From Spirosoma pollinicola (lineage in GTDB: Bacteria > Bacteroidota > Bacteroidia > Cytophagales > Spirosomataceae): 64,000 nucleotides of DNA. Positions 8,317 to 16,531 of this stretch are shown here, in pieces. Every line of letters starts with the position of its first letter. Position 1 is the stretch's first letter. Both the position numbers and the translations under genes were made by a program. The stretch is from positions 7,679,014-7,743,013 of the forward strand of contig NZ_CP025096.1 in assembly GCF_002831565.1 (NCBI RefSeq). The letters are read 5' to 3'. The notes under the pieces were generated by a model, which saw only the letters and a program-made list of their open reading frames with translations, was not told the DNA's origin and did not search any database.

Positions 8317-8764
8317 GCCGGGGGCACTGGAGCTGGATCCAGACGCTGTACTGGCGATTTCGGAGGCATAAACCGCGTTCTAACGGGAATCGCCCGGTAG
8401 CCATTGCCGTATGATGGAACGGGAATTAAGTGGGGTCACCTGGTGATAGCCACCGTGGCGCGGTCAGTTTAGTAGGGAAAGATTGAATCGCTCCTTGCGG
8501 TATCCATTGGCCACTGTGATGCAGTCAGTATCGCCGAAACATTCCCTTAAATTGCCTCATTTAACCAGATAAATCAGAAGTCTCGTTTAGGAGCGGTTGG
8601 CGAGATGCTGAAACACAGTCTCTTTCTGTAGCTCATCCCGATCTAGTGTACCAACCCAACTGGTCACCATCCACTTAATGGCTTCGGCATTGACGCTTTA
8701 TGAGTAGTTTTGCCCTTACTGGAAAGCCCCATTAGAAGGATGCTTTTCAAGAACCTATTTACCT
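8317..8764. other. Intergenic region, 450 bp
   Basis: No gene seen. Three loosely similar blocks around 8393, 8440 and 8497 (two contain CGGTAkCCATTG; two share a G(c/a)GTCAGT motif) look like a decayed short tandem repeat. Nothing else stands out. Confidence 0.4.
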
Positions 8765-10528
8765 ATGCAATCCATTACTGCCCTATTGACCCAAAAAATA
8801 GCCAACGCTTTTCTTGCCTGTGGGTATGACAAAGAGTATGGCACTGTTGTCTTTTCCAAAACTGCTTTTTGTCAATTTCAGTGTAATGGCGCACTGGCAG
8901 CCGCCAAACGGCATAAGCGTAATCCATTAGACATCGCCCATGAGGTTAACGCAACGGTAGGGCAACAAGCGTTTTTTACCGTTGATGTCGTTAGCCCAGG
9001 ATTCATCAATCTAAACCTAGCCGATGATTTTCTAGCCAACTATTGTTCCCAGATGCTCCAACTCGACCAGTTGGGGTTTGAACCGAGTCTCAATCCGCTT
9101 ACCATTATTATTGATTACGGGGGACCCAACATTGCCAAACCCCTACACGTGGGCCACTTACGATCCGCCATTATCGGCCAAGCCATCAAAAACACGGCGC
9201 GCTTTATGGGCCATACCGTCGTTGGCGACGTTCATCTGGGGGATTGGGGCTTACAAATGGGCATGGTCATGGCCATGTTCATCAAAAGCGATGAGCACTT
9301 GGCTTCGCTAATCAATCAGAATCGGACAGAGGCCCTAGCCGCTTATCCAATCGCTATCCAAGATCTGGAGACGATTTACCCCCAAGCCAGTGCGTTAGCT
9401 AAACAAGACAACTTGTTTTTGGCGGAATGTCGATGGATTACGGCGGGACTACAAAAAGGAAATGAGACCTATACGGCTCTGTGGCGTAACATTGTCCGTA
9501 CGTCAGTGGCCGATCTAAAGAAAAATTACGCCAAACTGAATGTCGACTTCGAGGAGTGGAAAGGGGAAAGTGATAGCCAACCCGTCATCCCATCGATGGT
9601 CGACGATTTGAGACAGCGGGGTTATGCCTACCTGAGTGAGGGGGCGTTGGTAGTTGATGTCGCTTTACCGACGGACACCTCCCCGATTCCGCCCCTCATC
9701 CTGTCAAAGTCAGACGGCGCTTCGCTTTACAGTACGACCGACTTAGCCACAATTATTCAACGAAAGAACCAGCACGACCCAGACTATATCCTGTATGTGG
9801 TGGACAAGCGGCAAGACACTCATTTTCAGCAAGTCTTCCGCTGTGCGGATAAGGTAGGTCTTACCCAGCCGGACTTAAGGCTTGAATTCATTGCCTTTGG
9901 TACCATGAATGGCAAGGATGGCAAACCCTTCAAAACCCGCGACGGCGGGGTCATGAAGTTAAGTCTGCTGATTGATTTGATCGTGGCCGAATCCCAAAGT
10001 CGCCTACAAACTGTCAGCACCTCCACCATTAGCGCGGGAAGTGAACAAGCAGCTATTGCTCAGGTGGTAGGCATTTCGGCTTTAAAATTTGGCGATTTGA
10101 TTAACGCCCGCGAATCAGACTATATGTTTGATATCGATAAATTCACCGCTTTCGAAGGTAAAACGGGCCCTTATCTGTTGTATAGTGCGGTACGCATTAA
10201 GTCAATTTTAGCCAAGGCCGTCGCCAAGCAGATACCGCTAAGCGAAGCGATCCAGGTGAACTCAGCCCACGAACGAGCGTTGCTGCTGAAGATAACGGAA
10301 CTCTACGATGTCATTCACAGCACGTTTGAGAAGCGAATGCCGAATGTGTTGGCCGAGTATGTGTATGCTCTGGCGAACCTCTATAACTCGTTTTATCACG
10401 AGAGTCATGTGCTGAACGAAGTAGATCAGGCGATTCAGCGTTCGTTGGTTAGTATCATGTCTTTAAGTCTAAAGTGCATCGAGACTTGCGTGGGGTTACT
10501 AGGCATTTCCGTTCCGGATCGTATGTAG
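8765..10528 (+). CDS. Arginyl-tRNA synthetase, non-Bacteroidota type
   Basis: A full-length class I arginyl-tRNA synthetase (587 residues) charging tRNA-Arg. Domains in order: N-terminal Arg_tRNA_synt_N (residues ~1-85), Rossmann catalytic core with the HIGH-type motif PLHVGHLRSAIIG (about residue 129), a KMSKS-region equivalent GKDGKPFKTRDGG (about residue 385), and a C-terminal DALR anticodon-binding domain. From family knowledge, the usual Bacteroidota enzyme reads SPNTNKPLHLGHVRNN at the first motif. This one reads GGPNIAKPLHVGHLRS, as in Firmicutes and related lineages. It stands alone, so it may be an acquired second copy. The enzyme call is secure; the transfer is inferred. Confidence 0.93.
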   Translation: MQSITALLTQKIANAFLACGYDKEYGTVVFSKTAFCQFQCNGALAAAKRHKRNPLDIAHEVNATVGQQAFFTVDVVSPGFINLNLADDFLANYCSQMLQLDQLGFEPSLNPLTIIIDYGGPNIAKPLHVGHLRSAIIGQAIKNTARFMGHTVVGDVHLGDWGLQMGMVMAMFIKSDEHLASLINQNRTEALAAYPIAIQDLETIYPQASALAKQDNLFLAECRWITAGLQKGNETYTALWRNIVRTSVADLKKNYAKLNVDFEEWKGESDSQPVIPSMVDDLRQRGYAYLSEGALVVDVALPTDTSPIPPLILSKSDGASLYSTTDLATIIQRKNQHDPDYILYVVDKRQDTHFQQVFRCADKVGLTQPDLRLEFIAFGTMNGKDGKPFKTRDGGVMKLSLLIDLIVAESQSRLQTVSTSTISAGSEQAAIAQVVGISALKFGDLINARESDYMFDIDKFTAFEGKTGPYLLYSAVRIKSILAKAVAKQIPLSEAIQVNSAHERALLLKITELYDVIHSTFEKRMPNVLAEYVYALANLYNSFYHESHVLNEVDQAIQRSLVSIMSLSLKCIETCVGLLGISVPDRM

Positions 10529-10642
10529 TACGTACCATGTCAATTGTGTTAGTAATTGAGCCTTTGATGAGAATAAGCAGTTCGTAGCGTTATGAGCGGG
10601 ATCTAGCGGATAGAAGGTTACGCTCGTTCCAACTACATTTCG

Positions 10643-11611
10643 CTATCCAACATGCAGGGCTGAAAATTTCTTAGGCTTGCTGCCTATATGCTCCGCAAAT
10701 ACTCTGGAAAAGTGGCTCAGGTTCATAAAGCCTAACTGATACCCTACCTCCGAGACCGTTAACCCTTTTTCTTTCAGCAACCGGGCGGCTTCCTGCATCC
10801 GCATACTCTGATAGTACTCGAAGACCCCTTTCCCAAAGGTTTGCTTGAAAAGCTTCCGAAGCTTCGGTTGGCTCATGTGCGCTCGGCGGGCCAACGAAGC
10901 GATATCCGGCGCTTCATCCAAATGCGCTTGTAAATGCTGTTTGATGGCATAAATCGATTTAAAATCGTTGATGTGCATTTTGCTCAGTGGTGTAGCTTCC
11001 CGCTGCATTAATAAGGCGAATACGTAACACAGTAGTTCTTCACATTTTAGTCTATAGTAGCGGTTTTCCAACTGTTCGGGAACGGGCTGATGCAACATGT
11101 CGCCAGCGGTTTTAACCAGATCGGGTGAGAGGTCGGTTTCGAACGCAAAATTGCCCTTGGCTTGCAGAAGACTGGCCACTACGGGATGGTCGATTTCCCC
11201 AAATAGGTGACCCAGATACGCCCGGGAAACGGCGATGGTCACACTGCCGAAGAGCGTGTTTGATGGCATTTCCATCAGCGAAGAAAGTGCCTGTACACAG
11301 ATAAATACATAAGCCCGTTCCGGTGCTAAGTGCTTTTCGGCTTGCAAGAACGAATAAACACCACTCAGCAAAAAAATAACGTCGTCCTGCCCGTCTGCCA
11401 GTTCATTGGTACGCTCAATAACTATATCTTCTTTGAGGTAGTAATGACGCACCATCATCCGCAGATCACTTCCCCAAGTGAAGCCTGTAAGGTAGCCTTC
11501 GCCCTTGCTCTCGGGGATATGAACAAAACGTCCACTGGTGGTCGCACCAATAGCCTGAGCGAATGCTCGGATGATCCCCGAGCCATTTTTGTCCGTAATG
11601 GAAATTTTCAT
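10643..11611 (-). CDS. AraC-family transcriptional regulator
   Basis: A 322-residue transcription factor. The C-terminal ~100 residues hold the AraC double helix-turn-helix (IASLARRAHMSQPKLRKLFKQ and VSEVGYQLGFMNLSHFSRVF, ending HIGSKPKKF). The N-terminal ~200 residues resemble the sensor part of PchR-like AraC regulators and have no clear ligand motif. The gene starts 97 bases from, and divergently to, a TetX-like flavin monooxygenase (from that gene's favoured start). That arrangement is common for a regulator and its target, so this protein probably controls the monooxygenase. Confidence 0.9.
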   Translation of the reverse strand: MKISITDKNGSGIIRAFAQAIGATTSGRFVHIPESKGEGYLTGFTWGSDLRMMVRHYYLKEDIVIERTNELADGQDDVIFLLSGVYSFLQAEKHLAPERAYVFICVQALSSLMEMPSNTLFGSVTIAVSRAYLGHLFGEIDHPVVASLLQAKGNFAFETDLSPDLVKTAGDMLHQPVPEQLENRYYRLKCEELLCYVFALLMQREATPLSKMHINDFKSIYAIKQHLQAHLDEAPDIASLARRAHMSQPKLRKLFKQTFGKGVFEYYQSMRMQEAARLLKEKGLTVSEVGYQLGFMNLSHFSRVFAEHIGSKPKKFSALHVG

Positions 11612-11662
11612 TTATGACTATTATAAGAGCAAATGAGGCTATTTTATGCCTAAAGGTAGCCC

Positions 11663-11670
11663 TAATTTTG
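11663..11670 (+). promoter_or_regulatory. Bacteroidota -7 element TAATTTTG
   Basis: TAATTTTG fits the Bacteroidota sigma-A -7 consensus TAnnTTTG and lies 38 bases before the favoured ATG (11709) of the monooxygenase. No strong -33 TTTG is visible. It lies inside the longer open frame, so it argues for the downstream start. Confidence 0.5.
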
Positions 11671-11708
11671 TAGCAGTAAATGAGCACTATTCATTGACAC
11701 AAAAAGAT

Positions 11709-12872
11709 ATGTTAGTAGAAAGTAAACAAGTAGCCATCATAGGCGGTGGACCAGGAGGCTTAACCTTAGCCACTCTTTTACAAAAAAAAGGCGTTGCGGT
11801 AACCGTGTATGAGCGGGACGGCGACCGAACAAAACGAATGCAAGGCGGTACCTTAGACCTGCACACCGAATCGGGGTTAGCGGCTTTGGCTAAAGCGGGC
11901 TTGCTGGATGCCTTTAAAGCCAATTATCGGCCTGGTGCCGATAAAGTGCGCGTTGTCGATAAGCAGACCCACATTTTGGATGACGACCACACTAAAAATG
12001 TAACAACAACTTTCGGAGACGATTACCACAGACCTGAAATTGACCGGGGCGCATTAAGAGCGATCTTATTAGATTCGTTACAGCCTAACACAGTTGTTTG
12101 GGATAGTCATGTGATCTCCCTGGAATCGGTTGGCAACCGTTGGAAACTACTATTTCAAAACGGTACCACTAGTGTCGCTGACCTAATTATTGGGGCTGAT
12201 GGGGCCAATTCTAAAATTCGTTCCTTTGTTACGCCCATCAAACCGGTTTATTGTGGGGTTACCATTGTCGAAGGCCAAGTGTATGATTCAGCCAGGAATG
12301 CCCCCCAAATTCACGCCTTACTGAAAGGGGGCAAGATTATGGCCCTTGGCGATTCAAAAACAATAACCATCAGTGCGAAAGGCGATGGAAGTTTAGATTT
12401 TTACACCGGTTGGAAAGCAGCAGCCAACTGGGCTAAAGACAGCGGTATTGATTTTAACGACAGTCAACAGGTGCAGGCCTGGTTTAAAAGCAAGTATGCG
12501 GACTGGGACACCCTATGGCTTGAATTGGTTGAAGGAGCCAGTTTGCCGCTTATCGCTCGTCCGCAATATTGCATGCCTTTGGACCAATCTTGGGAAGCAC
12601 AATCCAATATAACGGTGATTGGCGATGCGGCCCACGTGATGCCACCCTATGCGGGTGAAGGCGTCAACATGGCGATGCTGGATGCTTTAGAGTTGAGTGA
12701 GAGTTTAACTAGCGACCAGTTCGTGGATATAAAATTGGCTAATGCTCATTATGAAAAACAGATGTTTGTGCGATTTGCCGAAATAGGTCAAGAAACGTTA
12801 GACAACACCGACTGGATGCATTCTCCTGGGGGCTTGGAGAAACTAGTAAACCTGTTTAATCCAACTGAATAA
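11709..12872 (+). CDS. TetX-like FAD-dependent monooxygenase
   Basis: A class A flavoprotein monooxygenase closely resembling the tetracycline-inactivating enzyme TetX. The FAD-binding GxGxxG appears as VAIIGGGPGGLTLATLL. The TetX-like motifs VYERDGDRTKRMQGGTLDLH, ALRAILLDSL, LIIGADGANSKIR and the second FAD motif VIGDAAHVMPPYAGEGVNMAM follow in order. The frame is open from 11646, but a TAnnTTTG promoter element inside that extension and the short TetX-like leader favour Met at 11709. A divergent AraC gene lies upstream. Whether it acts on tetracyclines is not shown: the substrate-side residues differ from TetX in places, so another aromatic substrate is possible. Confidence 0.88.
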   Translation: MLVESKQVAIIGGGPGGLTLATLLQKKGVAVTVYERDGDRTKRMQGGTLDLHTESGLAALAKAGLLDAFKANYRPGADKVRVVDKQTHILDDDHTKNVTTTFGDDYHRPEIDRGALRAILLDSLQPNTVVWDSHVISLESVGNRWKLLFQNGTTSVADLIIGADGANSKIRSFVTPIKPVYCGVTIVEGQVYDSARNAPQIHALLKGGKIMALGDSKTITISAKGDGSLDFYTGWKAAANWAKDSGIDFNDSQQVQAWFKSKYADWDTLWLELVEGASLPLIARPQYCMPLDQSWEAQSNITVIGDAAHVMPPYAGEGVNMAMLDALELSESLTSDQFVDIKLANAHYEKQMFVRFAEIGQETLDNTDWMHSPGGLEKLVNLFNPTE

Positions 12873-12927
12873 GGGACCGCTAAAAATTTTGCCACAAAAT
12901 CCAATCCGTTCACGCTACGTGCTTCAT

Positions 12928-13032
12928 GAAACGCCCCATTTAAGGAGCAGATGCATGGATACTTTGTCGTCTATGGCGGGAGCTTATTCAAGAACGTCTC
13001 CTCGTCTCACGCAGGAGCGTTTTTGTGAGACA
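12928..13032 (+). repeat. Dispersed repeat family copy 2
   Basis: Reads aaacgccccatttaaggagc, then GCAGATGCATG, then TCGTCT at the same 24-base spacing as the other copies. It then carries about 37 extra bases before a second cgtctcac block and ends near gtgagaca. Uninterrupted at the point where copy 1 carries the MITE-like insertion. Confidence 0.65.
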
Positions 13033-13089
13033 TAGAATCACCTTGGGCCTGAGTGGATAACTCTCTCAATACCTCGTCGCGAATTCCGT

Positions 13090-13761
13090 TTAGGAAAGTA
13101 GCATCTGAATCTTGTGGAGCGTATGCTCAACCGCTTGAATGGGAAAATCACCCCGCCGACCGTAGGTCTCAAAGCGTAAGTACTCGCCCCAGACTAAGGC
13201 TCGGCCCTTTTCTGATTTATACCAGTCTGCCTGACTAACGCTGTAGCCTTCAATCTCTGAGGGTAGTATCAAAGGCCAACCCGTGATCTCACCCTGGGTG
13301 TGAAACTTTCGCAGCGTTAGATAAGAACGCATGGTGGCATAGGAATGGGCAATGAACAGCAGTTGAGTAGAGGTTTGAAAATCATACGCCTTTCGGGCTT
13401 CTACTACGTTTTCTAGCGTGTTGGTCGAATTAGTCTCCAACATGAAGCGTAGATCGGTCCGATCTCTATACCGGATGGCGGCTAAGATCCGTTCCGATTC
13501 GGCCACAGAATCTATTCGTAGATCAGTATAGCGAGCCACGCCACCAGTGATCAGAATACGCTTGACTTCCGTCTGATCGATTGCTTGACTAATAAGCTGT
13601 CCTAGCTCGTTGTGCAAGATGTTGGAACCGAACACAAACAGCAGGTCTACTAACGCCACTCGGTCTTGCTGATAAAAACATAAGTTGGTCAACTCGTCAA
13701 TCAGGGGCTGATTCAGTAAAGGCGGCAACGGAAATCTAGGAATTTCTCGATCACGATTCAC
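13090..13761 (-). CDS. YdcF/SanA-type DUF218 protein
   Basis: A 223-residue protein of the DUF218 (ElyC/SanA/YdcF) family. Visible signatures are the first strand VDLLFVFGSNI, the nucleotide-like loop RILITGGVAR, the acidic SVAESERILAAI, the ETNSTNTLENV motif and LLFIAHSYATMRSYLTLRKF. Most family members are membrane-tethered and linked to envelope maintenance, but this one lacks a transmembrane segment and looks cytoplasmic. The start is GTG. No operon partner is evident. The exact reaction is unknown. Confidence 0.8.
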   Translation of the reverse strand: MNRDREIPRFPLPPLLNQPLIDELTNLCFYQQDRVALVDLLFVFGSNILHNELGQLISQAIDQTEVKRILITGGVARYTDLRIDSVAESERILAAIRYRDRTDLRFMLETNSTNTLENVVEARKAYDFQTSTQLLFIAHSYATMRSYLTLRKFHTQGEITGWPLILPSEIEGYSVSQADWYKSEKGRALVWGEYLRFETYGRRGDFPIQAVEHTLHKIQMLLS

Positions 13762-14034
13762 GGATTCTAAGGGGGTAGTTTTCGTAGAGGATTGCCTAAT
13801 GCCGGTAACGAATCAAGGCAATGAACCTAGCGGTCTACTCTTGACAAACGTCGGTTATTAATAAGAAGGTTCTGTTTGAGAAGTGTCACATCAACGCTTA
13901 TTGTCGCATGAATAAGCCTTTAGGCCAGGTGCCTATCGAACGTGAGATCAATTTATAATGCGCAAGAACTTACTCGTGTTTATTGCGATCAACGTAAACT
14001 CTTCCGCTGAGTGATAAAGACGTGTTCAATGAGC

Positions 14035-14994
14035 CTAGTCAACCCCAACTAATTGATCAAAGAGATAGTCATAAAAGGCGTGTTGATCGACGGCTTTAGC
14101 AACTTGAACCCACTGGCCTGAGCCTGCTTGCCGATGGATGCGGCCAGCGCTTGCCCCTTTTGCCACAATGGACAGCTCAATGCTTTCCAGCGTAAACGCG
14201 TGAGGAATGCCTAGGTAACTGGTCGCTAATACATCCCACATGAAATAGGTGTATTCATAAGCCGGAATACTATCGATGGTGGTCGCCCAAAATTGACCCG
14301 CTAATTGGGTATAGAGGGTTCTTTTCTGCCGGGCTAATCGGTCAAGAAAGGCTAGATCAACCGCCACGGTATTGGTCACATCTAAGGGAATAAGAATAAG
14401 CGGGAGGTCATAGGTGAGCAATTTGCTCGATGAGATGGGGTCCCAAAATACGTTCCATTCCGCACTACCGTCGTGGTTGTAGGTCTGCACATTACCCCCT
14501 ACATCGACCGCGCCACCCATCCAGATCACTTGCTTGATACGAGAGCAAATTTGAGGATTCTCTTCAATAGCCTGCACTAAATTGCTGCAAGGACCCGTCA
14601 TTAATACCGTTACCGGTTGAGAGCTAGCCAGCAGGCTTTCAATAATCATAGCTTTACTGTCGGGCACTGGACTATGTTCCGTTTCGATCGTGATTAAGTC
14701 GGGAAGGGCATTAAGAATTTGGGGCTTTGCTCGCCAGTGGGCCGGAAACGCATTAATGCCGTGAAACTGACCAACGCCCAGGGGAATAGTTGGCCGATTA
14801 GTCAGGCTCAAGAGTTTGCGCGTCGTCTCCAATGCACTTTCTTCGTAGCAGTCAGCGGGCGTAATGGAAATACCAATCAGCTCAACATGCTTCATCGACA
14901 ATACGAGCAAGAGCGACAAAAAATCATCCGCTGATCCATCATGGTCAAAGAGAATGGACTCATTCAGGGATGGTTCGAAGGAACTAACAGCCAT
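14035..14994 (-). CDS. Inosine-uridine-preferring nucleoside hydrolase
   Basis: A ~319-residue member of the IU_nuc_hydro family, which cleaves the N-glycosidic bond of nucleosides to give ribose and free base. The Ca2+-binding motif near the N-terminus is DHDGSADD (usual form DTDxGxDD). Further family motifs are VLMTGPCSNLVQAI, WMGGAVDVGGN, EWNVFWDP and the later 'MWDVLATSYL'. An upstream Met at 15036 exists, but it would place the start inside the palindromic operator and 15 bases from the divergent gene, so I take Met at 14994. It is probably controlled by the divergent NrtR-like regulator. Confidence 0.9.
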   Translation of the reverse strand: MAVSSFEPSLNESILFDHDGSADDFLSLLLVLSMKHVELIGISITPADCYEESALETTRKLLSLTNRPTIPLGVGQFHGINAFPAHWRAKPQILNALPDLITIETEHSPVPDSKAMIIESLLASSQPVTVLMTGPCSNLVQAIEENPQICSRIKQVIWMGGAVDVGGNVQTYNHDGSAEWNVFWDPISSSKLLTYDLPLILIPLDVTNTVAVDLAFLDRLARQKRTLYTQLAGQFWATTIDSIPAYEYTYFMWDVLATSYLGIPHAFTLESIELSIVAKGASAGRIHRQAGSGQWVQVAKAVDQHAFYDYLFDQLVGVD

Positions 14995-14995
14995 A

Positions 14996-15040
14996 GTTAT
15001 TGTGTTTTTTACACGAAGATACTGTATAAAATACAATAAC
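14996..15040. promoter_or_regulatory. Double palindromic operator between nucleoside hydrolase and NrtR-like gene
   Basis: An 18-base arm at 14996-15013 (gttattgtgttttttaca) matches the complement of 15023-15040 with two mismatches. Within it lie two shorter palindromes, GTGTnnnnnACAC (15002-15014) and TGTATnnnATACA (15023-15035), with centres 21 bases apart, or two helical turns. It fills the gap between the divergent starts and is the likely binding site of the NrtR-like protein. Binding is inferred. Confidence 0.65.
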
Positions 15041-15050
15041 TAACCTCCTT

Positions 15051-15713
15051 ATGCAATTTAAGCTGACGGTAGATTGCGTTGTGCTGGCTTACGACCATAC
15101 CCTGAATCGACTACTGGTCTTATTGACAAAGCGCAGCAAAGAGCCTCAACTAGGCCGGTGGGCACTACCGGGTGGCTTTGTGACTCGAACCGAAGAATTC
15201 ATTCACACCGCCCAACGCAAGCTCGAAGAAGAAACCGGGGTTCGCGATCTGTATCTGGAACAGCTTAAAGCGTATAGCCTCACCGATGCATCCATTCACA
15301 ACCGGATCGCTTCGGTAGCGTTCTATGCCTTACTGAAGTGGGCGGATTATGCGCCCATGCTAGTCGATACCAACCGCAATCAGTGGGTGCCGGTGAACCA
15401 GATGCCCGCCTTACCCTTCGACCATCCCCAGAAAGTGGCCGATGCGCTGACTCGACTCAAGCAGACCATTAAAACCTCGCCCGTCGCGTTTTATTTGCTA
15501 CCGATCAAATTCTCGCTCAAGCAGCTCCAACAGGTCTACGAGTTAATCTATGGTTACTTAGTAGACACCCGCAATTTCCGTAAGGGAGTTAAAGGCTTAC
15601 CCTACATAACGGCTATCAATGAGGTGGAATCGAATGTCTCGCATCGACCGGCTCAGCTTTATCGATTTGACCTAAACAGTTACCAGGTCTTCACCGCCAC
15701 CGAAACGGTGTAG
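15051..15713 (+). CDS. NrtR-type Nudix transcriptional regulator
   Basis: A 220-residue protein with an N-terminal Nudix fold (residues ~1-140) and a C-terminal winged-helix domain (about residues 150-215: FSLKQLQQVYELIYG, DTRNFRKGVKGLPYI). This is the architecture of NrtR regulators, which sense sugar-phosphate or ADP-ribose-type ligands. The Nudix box reads GGFVTRTEEFIHTAQRKLEE, where the usual REXXEE has become RKLEEE, so hydrolysis is probably lost while ligand binding may remain. It is divergent from a nucleoside hydrolase and shares its operator. Regulation of nucleoside/ribose salvage is the natural inference. Confidence 0.85.
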   Translation: MQFKLTVDCVVLAYDHTLNRLLVLLTKRSKEPQLGRWALPGGFVTRTEEFIHTAQRKLEEETGVRDLYLEQLKAYSLTDASIHNRIASVAFYALLKWADYAPMLVDTNRNQWVPVNQMPALPFDHPQKVADALTRLKQTIKTSPVAFYLLPIKFSLKQLQQVYELIYGYLVDTRNFRKGVKGLPYITAINEVESNVSHRPAQLYRFDLNSYQVFTATETV

Positions 15714-15775
15714 TCGCTTCACCGCTATTTGACGAAACTGCCGTAAGCAAGATTGGCTACAGGGCGGCTACAAAA

Positions 15776-15800
15776 AATGAACGCCTGATGAGCGTTCATT
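15776..15800. terminator. Hairpin between convergent genes
   Basis: A 9-bp inverted repeat, aatgaacgc and gcgttcatt, with a 7-base loop lies between the NrtR-like gene and the HD gene, which converge here. An A run on the left serves the minus-strand direction; no T run follows on the right. Confidence 0.5.
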
Positions 15801-15819
15801 CGTAAAGTTATGCGGTGAT

Positions 15820-16452
15820 CTATAGGCTCAACGCTCGTTGTTTAACCTCGTCGGTATCAATACCCGCCAATTTAAGTTTTTGATCCGCTTCATCCTCGAT
15901 GAGCTGTTTGAGCTGTTGAAGCGTGGTATCAAAACCCACGTGTCGATCCATTTTATAGGATAAATCGTATTCAATTTCTTCCCAAGTGCTCAAATCCGCA
16001 TGGTTATGTTGGAGTTGAACTTCCAGTTTATCCAACGCATTCGCTACTTTAGCCTCATACGTATCTTTCTCTTCGAATTCATACCAGAGCGTATAAACCT
16101 CCTGACCAAGCGGATCACCCAACTGATGGCGTAAGTTATCAATGGCTTGTCCTTCTCGTTGCTGCTTGACCAGCCTCAAATCAGGGTTGCGAATCACATC
16201 CAGCACCGGAATATCACCCGCTTCCGCTTCGACCAGATCATGAATAATAATCAGTTTCAGCAGCTTCGCCATATCGACCGTCTGCGTTAAATAGGGTTCG
16301 ATCAACACGGCCATCAACGCCATGCGCCAGGTGTGCTCGGCTACGCTTTCCTGCCGCCCACTGGAGGTATAGCTATGTCGTAATTCAAATTTAAGTCGTT
16401 CGGCCAGTTTTAGGGTGTCTAATACCGCTTGGAGTTGAGGAATCGTTGCCAT
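15820..16452 (-). CDS. HD-domain phosphohydrolase (YfbR/HDDC2-like)
   Basis: A 210-residue HD-superfamily metal-dependent phosphohydrolase. The metal-binding residues are the His in SVAEHTWRMALM, the His-Asp in LIIIHDLVEAEAGD, and a later Asp in NALDKLEVQLQH. This arrangement matches the HD_3/YfbR-HDDC2 group, whose characterised members are 5'-deoxynucleotidases. The nearby nucleoside hydrolase and NrtR-like regulator (convergent, about 100 bases away) make a nucleotide-salvage theme plausible. Substrate not proven. Confidence 0.85.
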   Translation of the reverse strand: MATIPQLQAVLDTLKLAERLKFELRHSYTSSGRQESVAEHTWRMALMAVLIEPYLTQTVDMAKLLKLIIIHDLVEAEAGDIPVLDVIRNPDLRLVKQQREGQAIDNLRHQLGDPLGQEVYTLWYEFEEKDTYEAKVANALDKLEVQLQHNHADLSTWEEIEYDLSYKMDRHVGFDTTLQQLKQLIEDEADQKLKLAGIDTDEVKQRALSL

Positions 16453-16531
16453 AGTAGTTCAGTGAAAAGTAGCCTGTCGCAGGGCTGGTTCATCCGGTAG
16501 GAAGCAAAAAAACATAGCTTCACTAGCTGGT

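Noticed and set aside
11646..11708. Upstream extension of the TetX-like frame as the true start
   Set aside because: It contains a TAnnTTTG promoter element and no conserved residues; the start at 11709 fits better.
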